This document shows, piece after piece, positions 1 through 10,002 of a stretch of DNA of 64,000 bases; within the stretch, counting starts at the first letter, position 1, and every line of letters starts with the position of its first letter. The stretch comes from Hephaestia sp. MAHUQ-44 (GTDB lineage: Bacteria > Pseudomonadota > Alphaproteobacteria > Sphingomonadales > Sphingomonadaceae). The DNA is taken from contig NZ_JAMSLX010000009.1 in assembly GCF_023806085.1 (NCBI RefSeq), positions 1 through 64,000 on the forward strand. Direction: 5' to 3'. Both the position numbers and the translations under genes were made by a program. The notes beneath the pieces were generated by a model that was not told the DNA's origin, did not search any database, and saw only the letters and a list, made by a program, of their open reading frames with translations.

Positions 1-111
1 GCCGAACGATCCCACGAAACAACATGGCGACGCATCGGCACCTTGCTCGACGCCTTCCCGCCAGCAGAATGCCGCAACTATCTGCTCAACGCAGGATACG
101 GGTCAGCATGA
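1..111 (+). pseudogene. IS630-type transposase, C-terminal end only
   Basis: The window opens inside an open frame that ends at the TGA at 109-111. The last residues read TLLDAFPPAECRNYLLNAGY followed by GSA, which looks like the usual C-terminus of IS630-family transposases (a Pro-Ala-Glu-Cys, Asn-Tyr, Gly-Tyr pattern). Only 36 codons are visible, so whether the full gene is intact upstream cannot be judged. Family assignment is from memory of the C-terminal pattern. A palindromic repeat starts about 20 bases after the stop. Confidence 0.55.
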
Positions 112-130
112 GGTCATCTGACTCTAATCG

Positions 131-217
131 AACCGGATCGACGCTAGATTATCCTTTGTTTGCCGTTATTTCCGAGTCGCCAGATGATTTCATCCGGCTC
201 GAAATCACTCCAGGGCG
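131..217 (+). repeat. Dispersed palindromic repeat, copy 1 of 2
   Basis: About 87 bases match a second copy at 24144-24231 with scattered substitutions. The core at 165-208 is an imperfect 44-base palindrome (TTTCCGAG at the left against CTCGAAATC at the right, with CAGATGA facing TCATCCGG around the centre). In both places it sits beside a gene end: here just before the peptide transporter start, there over the stop codon of the HemX-like gene. It resembles a REP-type intergenic element. A role in mRNA ending or stability is inference. Confidence 0.75.
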
Positions 218-231
218 CATGTGGGGGGACG

Positions 232-1578
232 ATGACCGCCGGGACTCAGGATCGCGTGTTTTTCGGCCATCCGCGCGGGCTTGCCTATCTCGCCTTCACC
301 GAGGCGTGGGAGCGTTTCTCTTATTACGGCATGACCTCGCTGGTCGTGCTCTACATGGTCCAGCAATTGTTGCTGCCGGGGCATGTCGAGCATGTCATGG
401 GGCTGGCGGCGGTGCGCGGATTGCTCGGGCTCGGGCCGGGCACCTCCGATCAGGCGCTCGCGTCGATCATCTTCGGCTGGTATTCGGGGCTGGTCTATTT
501 CACGCCCATCGTCGGCGGATTCGTCGCCGATCGCTGGCTGGGCACGCGCAATACCGTGATCCTGGGCGCGGCGCTGATGAGCGCGGGGCATATCGCGATG
601 GCGTTCGACAGCAGCTTCTTTGTCGCGCTGCTGCTGCTGATCCTCGGGTCGGGCGCGCTCAAGGGCAATATCTCGGCGCAGGTCGGGCGGCTTTACCCGG
701 CGGCCGAGGAATCGCGGCGGACGCAAGGGTACACGATCTTTTCCGCCGGCATCAACGCCGGCGCGGTCGCCGGGCCGCTGGTCTGCGGGCTGCTCGCGGC
801 GCGGTTCGGCTGGCATATCGGCTTCGGCACCGCGGGCGCGTTCATGCTGATCGCGATGCTGACCTATCTCGCCGGGGTGCGGCATCTGCCCGCCGATCGC
901 GGCCCGGCGACGCGCAGCGTCCACCCGCCGATGACCGCGGCCGAGGTGCGGCGTACCTGGGTGTTGATCGCGGTGATCGCGCTGACGGTGCTGCCCAATA
1001 TCGCCTATCCGATGATCTGGAACGTCGGCATCCTGTGGGCCGCCGAGCACGCTTCGTTGGCGACCCCGATCGGGGCGATCCCGGCATCGTGGTTCAATTC
1101 GATCGATGCGCTGGTCAGCATCGTCGCGGTGCCGCCGCTGGTCGCGTACTGGCGCTGGCAGGCGCAGCGCGGGCGCGAGCCGGGCGATCTCGGCAAGATC
1201 GCGATCGGCTCGGCGCTCGCGGGGGTATCGGCGGCGCTGTTCGCGCTCGGTTCGGCGGTGTATCTGCCGGGGAAGGTGCCCGCCTGGTTCGCGGTGTTGC
1301 CGTTTGCGGGGATGGGGGTGGCGTTCCTCTATTTCTGGCCGACGCTGCTCGCGCTGATTTCGCAGGCGGCGCCCGCCAGGGTGAACGCGACGCTGATGGG
1401 CGGCGCCTTCCTGTCGCTGTTCGTCGGCTCGGTCGCGATGGGGTGGGTCGGGAGCTATTACGAAGTGCTGGGGCCGACCGCTTTCTGGCTGCTCGATGCC
1501 GCGATCGGCGTTGCCGGCGCGCTGATCATCGCGCTCGTCCACCGGCCGCTGGCGCGGGCGCTCGCGCCGGGCCAGTGA
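232..1578 (+). CDS. POT/PTR-family proton-coupled peptide transporter (MFS)
   Basis: A 448-residue inner-membrane protein of the proton-dependent oligopeptide transporter family, which imports di- and tripeptides with protons. The proton-coupling ExxER motif appears near the N-terminus (E24, E27, R28 in TEAWERFSYYG) and the PTR2 signature follows in helices 2-3 (YFTPIVGGFVADRWLG). About twelve to fourteen hydrophobic segments fill the protein. The ATG at 232 is preferred over upstream in-frame ATGs because a GGGGG run lies directly before it and homologues begin close to this point. It is a single gene between the palindromic repeat and gyrB; gyrB follows after 60 bases. Confidence 0.88.
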   Translation: MTAGTQDRVFFGHPRGLAYLAFTEAWERFSYYGMTSLVVLYMVQQLLLPGHVEHVMGLAAVRGLLGLGPGTSDQALASIIFGWYSGLVYFTPIVGGFVADRWLGTRNTVILGAALMSAGHIAMAFDSSFFVALLLLILGSGALKGNISAQVGRLYPAAEESRRTQGYTIFSAGINAGAVAGPLVCGLLAARFGWHIGFGTAGAFMLIAMLTYLAGVRHLPADRGPATRSVHPPMTAAEVRRTWVLIAVIALTVLPNIAYPMIWNVGILWAAEHASLATPIGAIPASWFNSIDALVSIVAVPPLVAYWRWQAQRGREPGDLGKIAIGSALAGVSAALFALGSAVYLPGKVPAWFAVLPFAGMGVAFLYFWPTLLALISQAAPARVNATLMGGAFLSLFVGSVAMGWVGSYYEVLGPTAFWLLDAAIGVAGALIIALVHRPLARALAPGQ

Positions 1579-4122
<2,544 letters not shown>

Positions 4123-4145
4123 CCACGACAAACAGGAGAGGCCCC

Positions 4146-4928
4146 ATGAAGCTGCCGACCATCGTTGCCGCCACCGCTTGCGCGATCTTCGCGCTCGGCG
4201 CGTGTACCGGACAGGCCGTCGACGTCGCGAACGCGCAGACCAGCGATCAGGGGGAGAGTGCGGCGACCGAGGCCATCGCTGCGGCGCTCGCCGATCCTGC
4301 CCGCGCCGATCAGGCGGGCGACGATGCGCGCCGGCAGGCCGCCGCGGCGCTCGCTTTTTCGGGCGTCAAGGCCGGCGACACGGTGATCGATTACATCCCC
4401 GGCGCCGGTTATTGGTCGCGGATTTTCACGGGCATCGTGGGGCCTGAGGGCAAGGTCTATGCGATCTGGCCCGGTGCCGGCGACAAGATCCCGCAGGGGT
4501 TGGCCGACCTCAAGGCGAAGAACCTCGCCAACGTCACCGCCGAAACGCTGGCGCCCGATCAGCCGCTGCCGGGCAATGCCGATCTGTTCTGGACCGTCCA
4601 GAACTACCACGACATCGCCAACAAGGGCGGCGCCGACGCGCTGATGGCGTTCGACAAGCGCGTGTTCGCGGCGCTCAAGCCCGGTGGCATCTATGTCGTG
4701 ATCGATCACGCCGCCGAGGCCGGATCGGGGCTGCGCGACACCGATACGCTGCACCGGATCGATCCCGCGATCGTCAAGACTCAGGTGGTGGCCGCCGGGT
4801 TCGAGTTCGTCGGCGACAGCGCGGTGCTGGCGCATCCGGCGGACGATCACACGCTCAAGGTGTTCGATCCCAAGGTGCGCGGTGTGACCGACGAGTTCAT
4901 CTACAAATTCCGCAAGCCGGCGCCGTAG
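4146..4928 (+). CDS. Exported class I SAM-methyltransferase-like lipoprotein
   Basis: 260 residues. The N-terminus is a lipoprotein signal peptide with lipobox LGAC (Cys about residue 20). The body resembles a class I methyltransferase fold: a degenerate SAM-loop segment DYIPGAGYWSRIF in place of the usual ExGxGxG, then LFWTVQNYHDIAN and an LKPGGIYVVIDH strand. Because it is exported, where SAM is not expected, catalysis is doubtful; this family is generally annotated only by similarity. The AGGAG at 4134 precedes the start by 8 bases. It follows gyrB after 23 bases and is probably co-transcribed with it. Confidence 0.8.
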   Translation: MKLPTIVAATACAIFALGACTGQAVDVANAQTSDQGESAATEAIAAALADPARADQAGDDARRQAAAALAFSGVKAGDTVIDYIPGAGYWSRIFTGIVGPEGKVYAIWPGAGDKIPQGLADLKAKNLANVTAETLAPDQPLPGNADLFWTVQNYHDIANKGGADALMAFDKRVFAALKPGGIYVVIDHAAEAGSGLRDTDTLHRIDPAIVKTQVVAAGFEFVGDSAVLAHPADDHTLKVFDPKVRGVTDEFIYKFRKPAP

Positions 4929-4945
4929 GGCAGCGCCGCTGTCGC

Positions 4946-5033
4946 CGTCATGCCGGACTGGTTCCGGCATCCAACTCTCCGCGAGCGGCAGCGCTTGCGG
5001 TCCGTTGGCCCCCGGAGCAAGTCCGGGGCGACG
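4946..5033. repeat. REP-like repeat (CGTCATGCCGGA type), copy 1
   Basis: Begins CGTCATGCCGGACTGG TTCCGGCATCC and ends with CCCCGGAGCAAGTCCGGGG CGACG: two small hairpins facing each other around a variable middle. Similar units occur at 9886-9980, 19330-19418 and, more diverged, 31446-31510. All are intergenic. This is a common bacterial intergenic repeat architecture; its role here is unknown. Confidence 0.75.
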
Positions 5034-5071
5034 CGGTGAGATGAGGTGCGGTGGCGGGTACCCGCGCTCGG

Positions 5072-5827
5072 TTAAAGCAGCGCGCCCTGCAAGGCCTGGC
5101 GGCCGACCGGGCCGCCGCCGTGGCGCCGCGCGAGTTCCTGTTCGGCGGTGTAGCGCACGTCCACGTCGCGGTCATAGGTGAAGCCCACCACCACCTCCTC
5201 GTCGATCTCACGCCAATCCTTGCCGCGATCGGGGCCGGTGCGCACGCGCGGCAAGAGCCCCGGCAGGCGCGACCATTCGAGCAATTGCGCGAGGCTCGCC
5301 TCGCCCAGCATGTCGCGCAGATGGTGCGCGGTCACATAAGCGTCGGGGAAGGCGCGGTGTATGGGCAGGCCGCGTTCGTGCACCAGCCCCTCGGGCTTGC
5401 GCCAGTAGCGCAGCACCTGGTTCGAGAAGCTCGGTGAATCGGGCCACAGCCGCATCGCGCATTTCCACGTGCAGATCCAATCGGCGCCGTGGGTGAGCGG
5501 CGGGGTGCAGAATTGCTGCTCGAAATCGGCGCGATGCGCGGCGAGCGCGATCCGGCGCGGCCACGGATCGAGCACCTGGCGGGCGACATCGTGCCACCAA
5601 GGGGCGTCGGCGACCTGTTCTTCGAGGATATGGTGGATCGCCTGGGTGATCGGCGGAATCGGGCAGCCGGGATTGACGAGGATCGATCCGCCGTCGCCTT
5701 CGAGCGCCCAGCGCCCGTCCTCGCCCAGCGCGACATCCTGCCAGCCGATCTCGCACACGCCGTGCGCCGGGGGCGCCGCACCGGTGGTTTCAAGGTCGAT
5801 AACGCGGATGATCTGACGCGAGGACAT
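5072..5827 (-). CDS. DnaQ-like DEDDh 3'-5' exonuclease
   Basis: 251 residues of the RNase T/DnaQ exonuclease superfamily. The three Exo motifs are visible: DLETTG near residue 11 (Exo I), AHRADFEQQF near 97 (Exo II) and HRAFPDAYVT near 160 (Exo III with the DEDDh His). These acidic residues and the His bind two metals for phosphodiester hydrolysis. It is not the replicative epsilon subunit by size or C-terminus; an ExoX-like repair or RNA-processing role is likely but not resolvable. It is the last gene of a minus-strand run (mipZ, J-protein, phosphohexomutase, exonuclease) with gaps of 11-57 bases. Confidence 0.85.
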   Translation of the reverse strand: MSSRQIIRVIDLETTGAAPPAHGVCEIGWQDVALGEDGRWALEGDGGSILVNPGCPIPPITQAIHHILEEQVADAPWWHDVARQVLDPWPRRIALAAHRADFEQQFCTPPLTHGADWICTWKCAMRLWPDSPSFSNQVLRYWRKPEGLVHERGLPIHRAFPDAYVTAHHLRDMLGEASLAQLLEWSRLPGLLPRVRTGPDRGKDWREIDEEVVVGFTYDRDVDVRYTAEQELARRHGGGPVGRQALQGALL

Positions 5828-5884
5828 GCCCCTAAATGGGCGCCTCGGCGGGCGATTGCCACCCCATTCGCGGCAGGGGCGTTT

Positions 5885-7267
5885 TTAATGCCCGGCTTGC
5901 GGCCCGCGTTCGACGCCCGAGCGTGCGAGTTGATCGTCGATCTGCGCCACCAGCCGGTCGAGCCCTTCCTGGCTGTGCGATTCGGCGCGCGCGACCAGCA
6001 CGTCCTGCGTGTTCGACGCGCGCAGCAGCCACCAGCCGTCGGGGGTGTTGACGCGGGCGCCGTCGGTGCGGTTGACCTCGGCCCCCGCAGCCTCGAGCCG
6101 ATCGAGCACGTCGTCGACGATCGCGAACTTGCGCGATTCGTCGACCTGAAAGCGCAGCTCGGGGGTGTTGACCAGTTCGGGCATCTCGCCGCGGATCTGC
6201 GTCAGCGGCTTGCCGATCATATGCACCGCGCGGATCAGCCGGACGGCGGCATATTGCGCATCGTCGAAGCCGTAATAATCGTGCGCGAAAAAGATGTGGC
6301 CGCTCATCTCGCCCGCCAGCGGCGCGTGCGTCTCGCGCATCTTGGTCTTGATCAGGCTGTGGCCGGTTTTCCACATCAGCGGCTTGCCGCCGAGCTGGGC
6401 GATGCGATCGTAGAGCATCTGCGATGCCTTCACATCGGCGATGATCGTCGCGCCGGGCATTTCGCGCAGCACGGGTTCCGCCAGAATGGAGAGAAGCTGA
6501 TCGCCCCAGATCACGCGGCCTTCGCCGTCGATCGCGCCGATCCGGTCGCCGTCACCATCGAAAGCCAGTCCGAAATCGAGCTTTTTGTCCGCGACGAGCC
6601 GCTTCAGATCGGCCAGATTCTTCTCGTCGGTAGGATCGGGATGATGATTGGGGAAATGACCGTCCACCTGGGTGAAGAGCGTATGGTGCTCACCCGGGAG
6701 CAATTTTACGAGCTTCTCGATCACCGGGCCGGCGGCGCCGTTGCCCGTGTCCCAGCCGATCCGATAGCTGCCGCCGGCATAGCCGACCATCAGCCGATCG
6801 ACATAGGCGTCGATGATATCGACGCTCGATACCGTGCCTTCGCCTTCGTCCCAATCGCCCTCGGCGGCCATCCGGCCGAGCTTCTGGATATCCTCGCCGA
6901 AAAAGGGCTTGTGCTGAAGCACCATCTTGAAGCCGTTATACTCGGCGGGATTATGGCTGCCGGTTATCTGGATGCCGCCATCCACCTCTAGCGTCGCTTC
7001 GGCGTAATAGAGCATCGGCGTGGGGCCCATGCCGATACGGATGACGTCCACGCCCGAGGCCGTCAGCCCGTCGATCAGCGCCCGTTCGAGCTCGGGCGAC
7101 GAGATGCGCCCGTCATAGCCCACCGCGACACGGCGTCCACCGGCGCGGCGTATGCAGGTGCCGAAGCCGCGCCCGATCGCGGTCGCGTCGGCGGCGCCGA
7201 GCGTGGTGCCGACGATGCCGCGAATGTCATATTCGCGCAGGCTGGTGGGATCGAAACGGTGCGTCAT
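5885..7267 (-). CDS. Phosphomannomutase/phosphoglucomutase
   Basis: 460 residues of the alpha-D-phosphohexomutase family, interconverting hexose 6- and 1-phosphates to feed nucleotide sugars for polysaccharide and LPS synthesis. The phosphoserine loop [11 protein letters not shown], the metal loop [11 protein letters not shown] and the sugar-binding EMSGHIFF segment are all present, as is the C-terminal phosphate-binding domain ([14 protein letters not shown]). The ATG at 7267 is chosen because the protein then starts just ahead of the conserved LREYDIRG. It lies 50 bases downstream of the J-domain gene. AlgC/ManB-type dual specificity is known for close relatives; specificity here is not determined. 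Confidence 0.92.
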   Translation of the reverse strand: MTHRFDPTSLREYDIRGIVGTTLGAADATAIGRGFGTCIRRAGGRRVAVGYDGRISSPELERALIDGLTASGVDVIRIGMGPTPMLYYAEATLEVDGGIQITGSHNPAEYNGFKMVLQHKPFFGEDIQKLGRMAAEGDWDEGEGTVSSVDIIDAYVDRLMVGYAGGSYRIGWDTGNGAAGPVIEKLVKLLPGEHHTLFTQVDGHFPNHHPDPTDEKNLADLKRLVADKKLDFGLAFDGDGDRIGAIDGEGRVIWGDQLLSILAEPVLREMPGATIIADVKASQMLYDRIAQLGGKPLMWKTGHSLIKTKMRETHAPLAGEMSGHIFFAHDYYGFDDAQYAAVRLIRAVHMIGKPLTQIRGEMPELVNTPELRFQVDESRKFAIVDDVLDRLEAAGAEVNRTDGARVNTPDGWWLLRASNTQDVLVARAESHSQEGLDRLVAQIDDQLARSGVERGPQAGH

Positions 7268-7317
7268 GACAACTCCTTGATCAGTCCCCTCGCCAAATCG
7301 GCCAGCGCCGGAAAAGT

Positions 7318-7599
7318 TCAATCGCGGCGTGCCAGCAAGGTATCACGCGCCACATTGATGCGGCGCGCAAGCTCGGTCGACCCGCCGCGATCGGGATGCA
7401 CCGCAACCATCAGCCGGCGGTGCGCGGCGCGGATCGCCTCCTCATCGGCATCGGCATCGACCCCCAATATCGCGCGTGCCTCGGCCTCGTCGAGGGTGAT
7501 GGCGAACGTCTGTTGCGCGGGCTTGCGGGGGCGCAGGCCCTTCCACCAGCGCCAGCCGAGATAGCCGATGGCGAGCGCGATGAGGAGCTTGACGATCAT
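7318..7599 (-). CDS. Small membrane-anchored J-domain protein
   Basis: 93 residues. One N-terminal hydrophobic segment ([14 protein letters not shown]) is followed by a J-domain at about residues 42-93 containing the essential HPD tripeptide (VAVHPDRGG), which stimulates a DnaK-type ATPase. The layout resembles membrane J-proteins of the Tim14/Pam18 kind. ATG at 7599 is favoured over a GTG two codons upstream. It starts 11 bases after mipZ, so the two are very probably co-transcribed. Confidence 0.85.
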   Translation of the reverse strand: MIVKLLIALAIGYLGWRWWKGLRPRKPAQQTFAITLDEAEARAILGVDADADEEAIRAAHRRLMVAVHPDRGGSTELARRINVARDTLLARRD

Positions 7600-7610
7600 T
7601 CCCACGCGGC

Positions 7611-8429
7611 TCAGGCGGTCGCGAACATCGGGATGGTCGGCTCGGGCAGTGCGAGCCCCGCCATCATCTCGCGCAATTCCTGCCGGGCGGCGACGTGGCT
7701 CAGCCCCATGTCGCCGAAATCCTTGGCATCGAGCATCGTCAGCCCCTTGGGGAACAATTCGCGATAGATCACGCGCTCGCCGAGCCCGGGAATGATGCGG
7801 AAGCCGACCCGTTTGGCGAGCTGGCCCAGCGCCTCTGATACGCGGCGCATGTTGCGCGCCTCGATATGCTGGAGACGGTTCCTGAGCACGACCCAGTCGA
7901 TCGTCGAGCCGTCCGATTTCGCGCGGACCTTGCGCGCATCCCAGATCAGCTCCGAATAGAAGCTCGGGCGCGTCACCTTGTAGGTATCGGGGTCGACCTG
8001 CCCGATCAGATCGAAATCGACGAAACTGTCGTTCATCGGGGTGACCAGCGTGTCGGCGCGCGTGGCGGCGACGCGCGCGAAGCGATCGTCGCGCCCCGGC
8101 GTGTCGATCACCAGATAATCGGCATCGGCGGCAAGCCGGGCATAGGCCTCCTCGAACCGTTCCTCGCTCACGCCGTCGTGCGTTTCGTGGATCGGCATCG
8201 GCAGCGCGCGGCCGGTGCGGGCCATCGTCGCCGCGCGATTATCCAGATAGCGCCCGGTGGTGCGCTGGCGATGATCGAGATCGAACGCCGCGACGCGCGC
8301 GCCCTTGGCCGCCAGCGCGATCGCGACATGGACCGCGGTGGTCGATTTTCCCGTGCCGCCTTTTTCGTTTGCGAACACGATGATGTGCGTTTTTTCCCGC
8401 CCCTCAGACAAAACCTGTCGTCGCTCCAT
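7611..8429 (-). CDS. mipZ: Division-plane positioning ATPase MipZ
   Basis: 272 residues of the ParA/MinD superfamily with the deviant Walker A KGGTGKST near residue 23 and the following switch [17 protein letters not shown]. The overall pattern matches alphaproteobacterial MipZ, which forms a gradient from the ParB-bound origin and inhibits FtsZ away from mid-cell. There is no adjacent ParB, so this is not a plasmid or chromosomal ParA of a par operon. It heads the minus-strand operon and is divergent from panC across a 62-base promoter region. Confidence 0.9.
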   Translation of the reverse strand: MERRQVLSEGREKTHIIVFANEKGGTGKSTTAVHVAIALAAKGARVAAFDLDHRQRTTGRYLDNRAATMARTGRALPMPIHETHDGVSEERFEEAYARLAADADYLVIDTPGRDDRFARVAATRADTLVTPMNDSFVDFDLIGQVDPDTYKVTRPSFYSELIWDARKVRAKSDGSTIDWVVLRNRLQHIEARNMRRVSEALGQLAKRVGFRIIPGLGERVIYRELFPKGLTMLDAKDFGDMGLSHVAARQELREMMAGLALPEPTIPMFATA

Positions 8430-8491
8430 GTTGCTCGAACCGCTCGCTCCCCATAGATGGCGCGCTCGACCTTGTCGAAGGATAGTGACGC

Positions 8492-9346
8492 TTGCTGACG
8501 ATCCGTGACCTCCCCGCGCTGCGCGAAACGCTCGCCGCCTATGTTTCGGCGGGTGAGCGGATCGCGCTCGTCCCGACGATGGGCGCGCTCCACGCCGGGC
8601 ATATGGCGCTGATCGAGGCGGCCAAGCCGCTGGCGAACCGGATCGTGGTGTCGATCTTCGTTAACCCCAAGCAATTCGGCGCGGGCGAGGATCTCGATCG
8701 CTATCCACGCCGCGAAGGCGCCGACGTGCGGATGCTCAAGGCGGCGGGGGTCGATCTGTTGTGGATGCCCGAGGCCGAGACGATGTACCCGGCGGGGTTC
8801 GCCAGCAATATCAGCGTCTCGGGGGTGAGCGAGGTGCTCGACGGCGCCGCGCGGCCGGGCCATTTCGACGGCGTTGCCACCGTCGTCGCCAAATTGTTCA
8901 ATCAGGTGCGCCCGCAGGTCGCGCTGTTCGGCGAGAAGGATTTCCAGCAGCTCGCGGTGGTGCGCCGGATGGCGAGCGATCTCGACATGGCGGTCGAGAT
9001 CGTCGGCGTGCCGACCCAGCGCGACGATGACGGTTTGGCGCTGTCCTCACGCAACGTCTATCTCGACGATGAGGATCGGGTGCGCGCGGTGGCGTTGCCG
9101 CGCGCGCTCGGGGTTGCGGCGCGCGCGATCGGGCGCGGGGTCGATCCCGTAGACGCGCTCACCGCCGCGCGCGAGATGATGCTTGCGGCGGGTTACGAGG
9201 CGATCGATTATGTGACCGTGGTCGATGCCGAGACGTTGCAGCCGTCGGCCGATCTCACACGCCCGCTGCGCGTGCTCGCCGCCGCGCGGATCGGCGGTAC
9301 GCGGCTGATCGATAATGTGCCCGTCGAGCCGCCCGAACAGGGTTAA
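8492..9346 (+). CDS. panC: Pantothenate synthetase
   Basis: 284 residues. It condenses pantoate and beta-alanine with ATP to pantothenate in coenzyme A synthesis. The ATP-binding PTMGALHAGHM (HIGH-like), VNPKQFGAGEDLDRYPR, FGEKDFQQLAVVRRM and SSRNVYL motifs are in order. The start is TTG at 8492, with AAGGA about 10 bases upstream; no in-frame ATG gives a sensible N-terminus. It is divergent from mipZ. Confidence 0.95.
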   Translation: MLTIRDLPALRETLAAYVSAGERIALVPTMGALHAGHMALIEAAKPLANRIVVSIFVNPKQFGAGEDLDRYPRREGADVRMLKAAGVDLLWMPEAETMYPAGFASNISVSGVSEVLDGAARPGHFDGVATVVAKLFNQVRPQVALFGEKDFQQLAVVRRMASDLDMAVEIVGVPTQRDDDGLALSSRNVYLDDEDRVRAVALPRALGVAARAIGRGVDPVDALTAAREMMLAAGYEAIDYVTVVDAETLQPSADLTRPLRVLAAARIGGTRLIDNVPVEPPEQG

Positions 9347-9418
9347 CCGCGTTAACCATTTGTTGAAACCATCCCGCCAGATTGACGATCAATGTCAATT
9401 TTTTGGGGGAGGTTTCTT

Positions 9419-9715
9419 ATGGCCAACCGCCTGAAGACCGCACAATTGCCGATCGAAACCCGGCTGCACAAGGCCGCACATGGCGACAGCAACGCCTGTT
9501 TCGATCTCGGCATTTTCTATTCGACTGGCTCGGGCGGCGAGGTGATCGATCTCGTCGAGGCGCACAAATGGTTCAACCTCGCCGCGGTTCACGGCAGCGA
9601 GGAAGCGCAGATGTGCCGCGCCGAAATCGCCGAGGACATGAGCGCGCGCGAGATCGCCGAAGCCCAGCGCCAGGCCCGCGCCTGGCTGAGCGCGACCGAG
9701 TGCCGCGCGGCCTGA
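9419..9715 (+). CDS. Small Sel1-repeat protein
   Basis: 98 residues containing about two Sel1-like (TPR-type) helical repeats: CFDLGIFYSTGSGGEVIDL and EAHKWFNLAAVHGSEEAQ. No signal peptide is visible. Such proteins act as small interaction scaffolds. ATG at 9419 is supported by a strong GGGGGAGG six to eight bases upstream. No obvious operon partner: panC ends 72 bases before, and a 35-bp-arm hairpin follows. Confidence 0.85.
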   Translation: MANRLKTAQLPIETRLHKAAHGDSNACFDLGIFYSTGSGGEVIDLVEAHKWFNLAAVHGSEEAQMCRAEIAEDMSAREIAEAQRQARAWLSATECRAA

Positions 9716-9753
9716 GAAACTTTTTGAGAAATCGCGGAAAGGGCGATTTCCGA

Positions 9754-9837
9754 GGCGGCACCGGCCCGCTCCCCCACCCGGCCACCCATAGGATAATCGC
9801 ATTGGGTGGCCGGGTGGGGGAGCGGGCCGGTGCCGCC
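9754..9837. repeat. 84-bp perfect hairpin element, copy 1
   Basis: Two 35-base arms are exact reverse complements (left begins GGCGGCACCGGCCCGCTCCC, right ends GCGGGCCGGTGCCGCC) around a 14-base loop. Copy 2 at 18715-18798 has nearly the same arms but the loop inverted (TAGGATA here, TATCCTA there). It sits after the Sel1 gene. With no U-tract it is not a standard terminator; a small mobile or REP-like palindrome is more likely. Confidence 0.85.
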
Positions 9838-9885
9838 ATGCGCCGAAGGCCGCATTCTCAAACGGGCTCCCAGCCCAACACCAAT

Positions 9886-9980
9886 CGTCATGCCGGACTC
9901 GTTCCGGCATCCGACGTGCCGCAGAACATAACCGTCGCGGTGCGCGGCACCTTGGACCCCGGAACAAGTCCGGGGTGACG
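9886..9980. repeat. REP-like repeat (CGTCATGCCGGA type), copy 2
   Basis: Starts CGTCATGCCGGACTCGTTCC and ends CCCCGGAACAAGTCCGGGG TGACG, matching the units at 4946 and 19330. It lies between the 84-bp hairpin and the 3' end of topA, so the gap 9716-10002 is almost wholly repeat sequence. Confidence 0.78.
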
Positions 9981-10002
9981 GATATGGCGCTGATGTCTCT
10001 CT

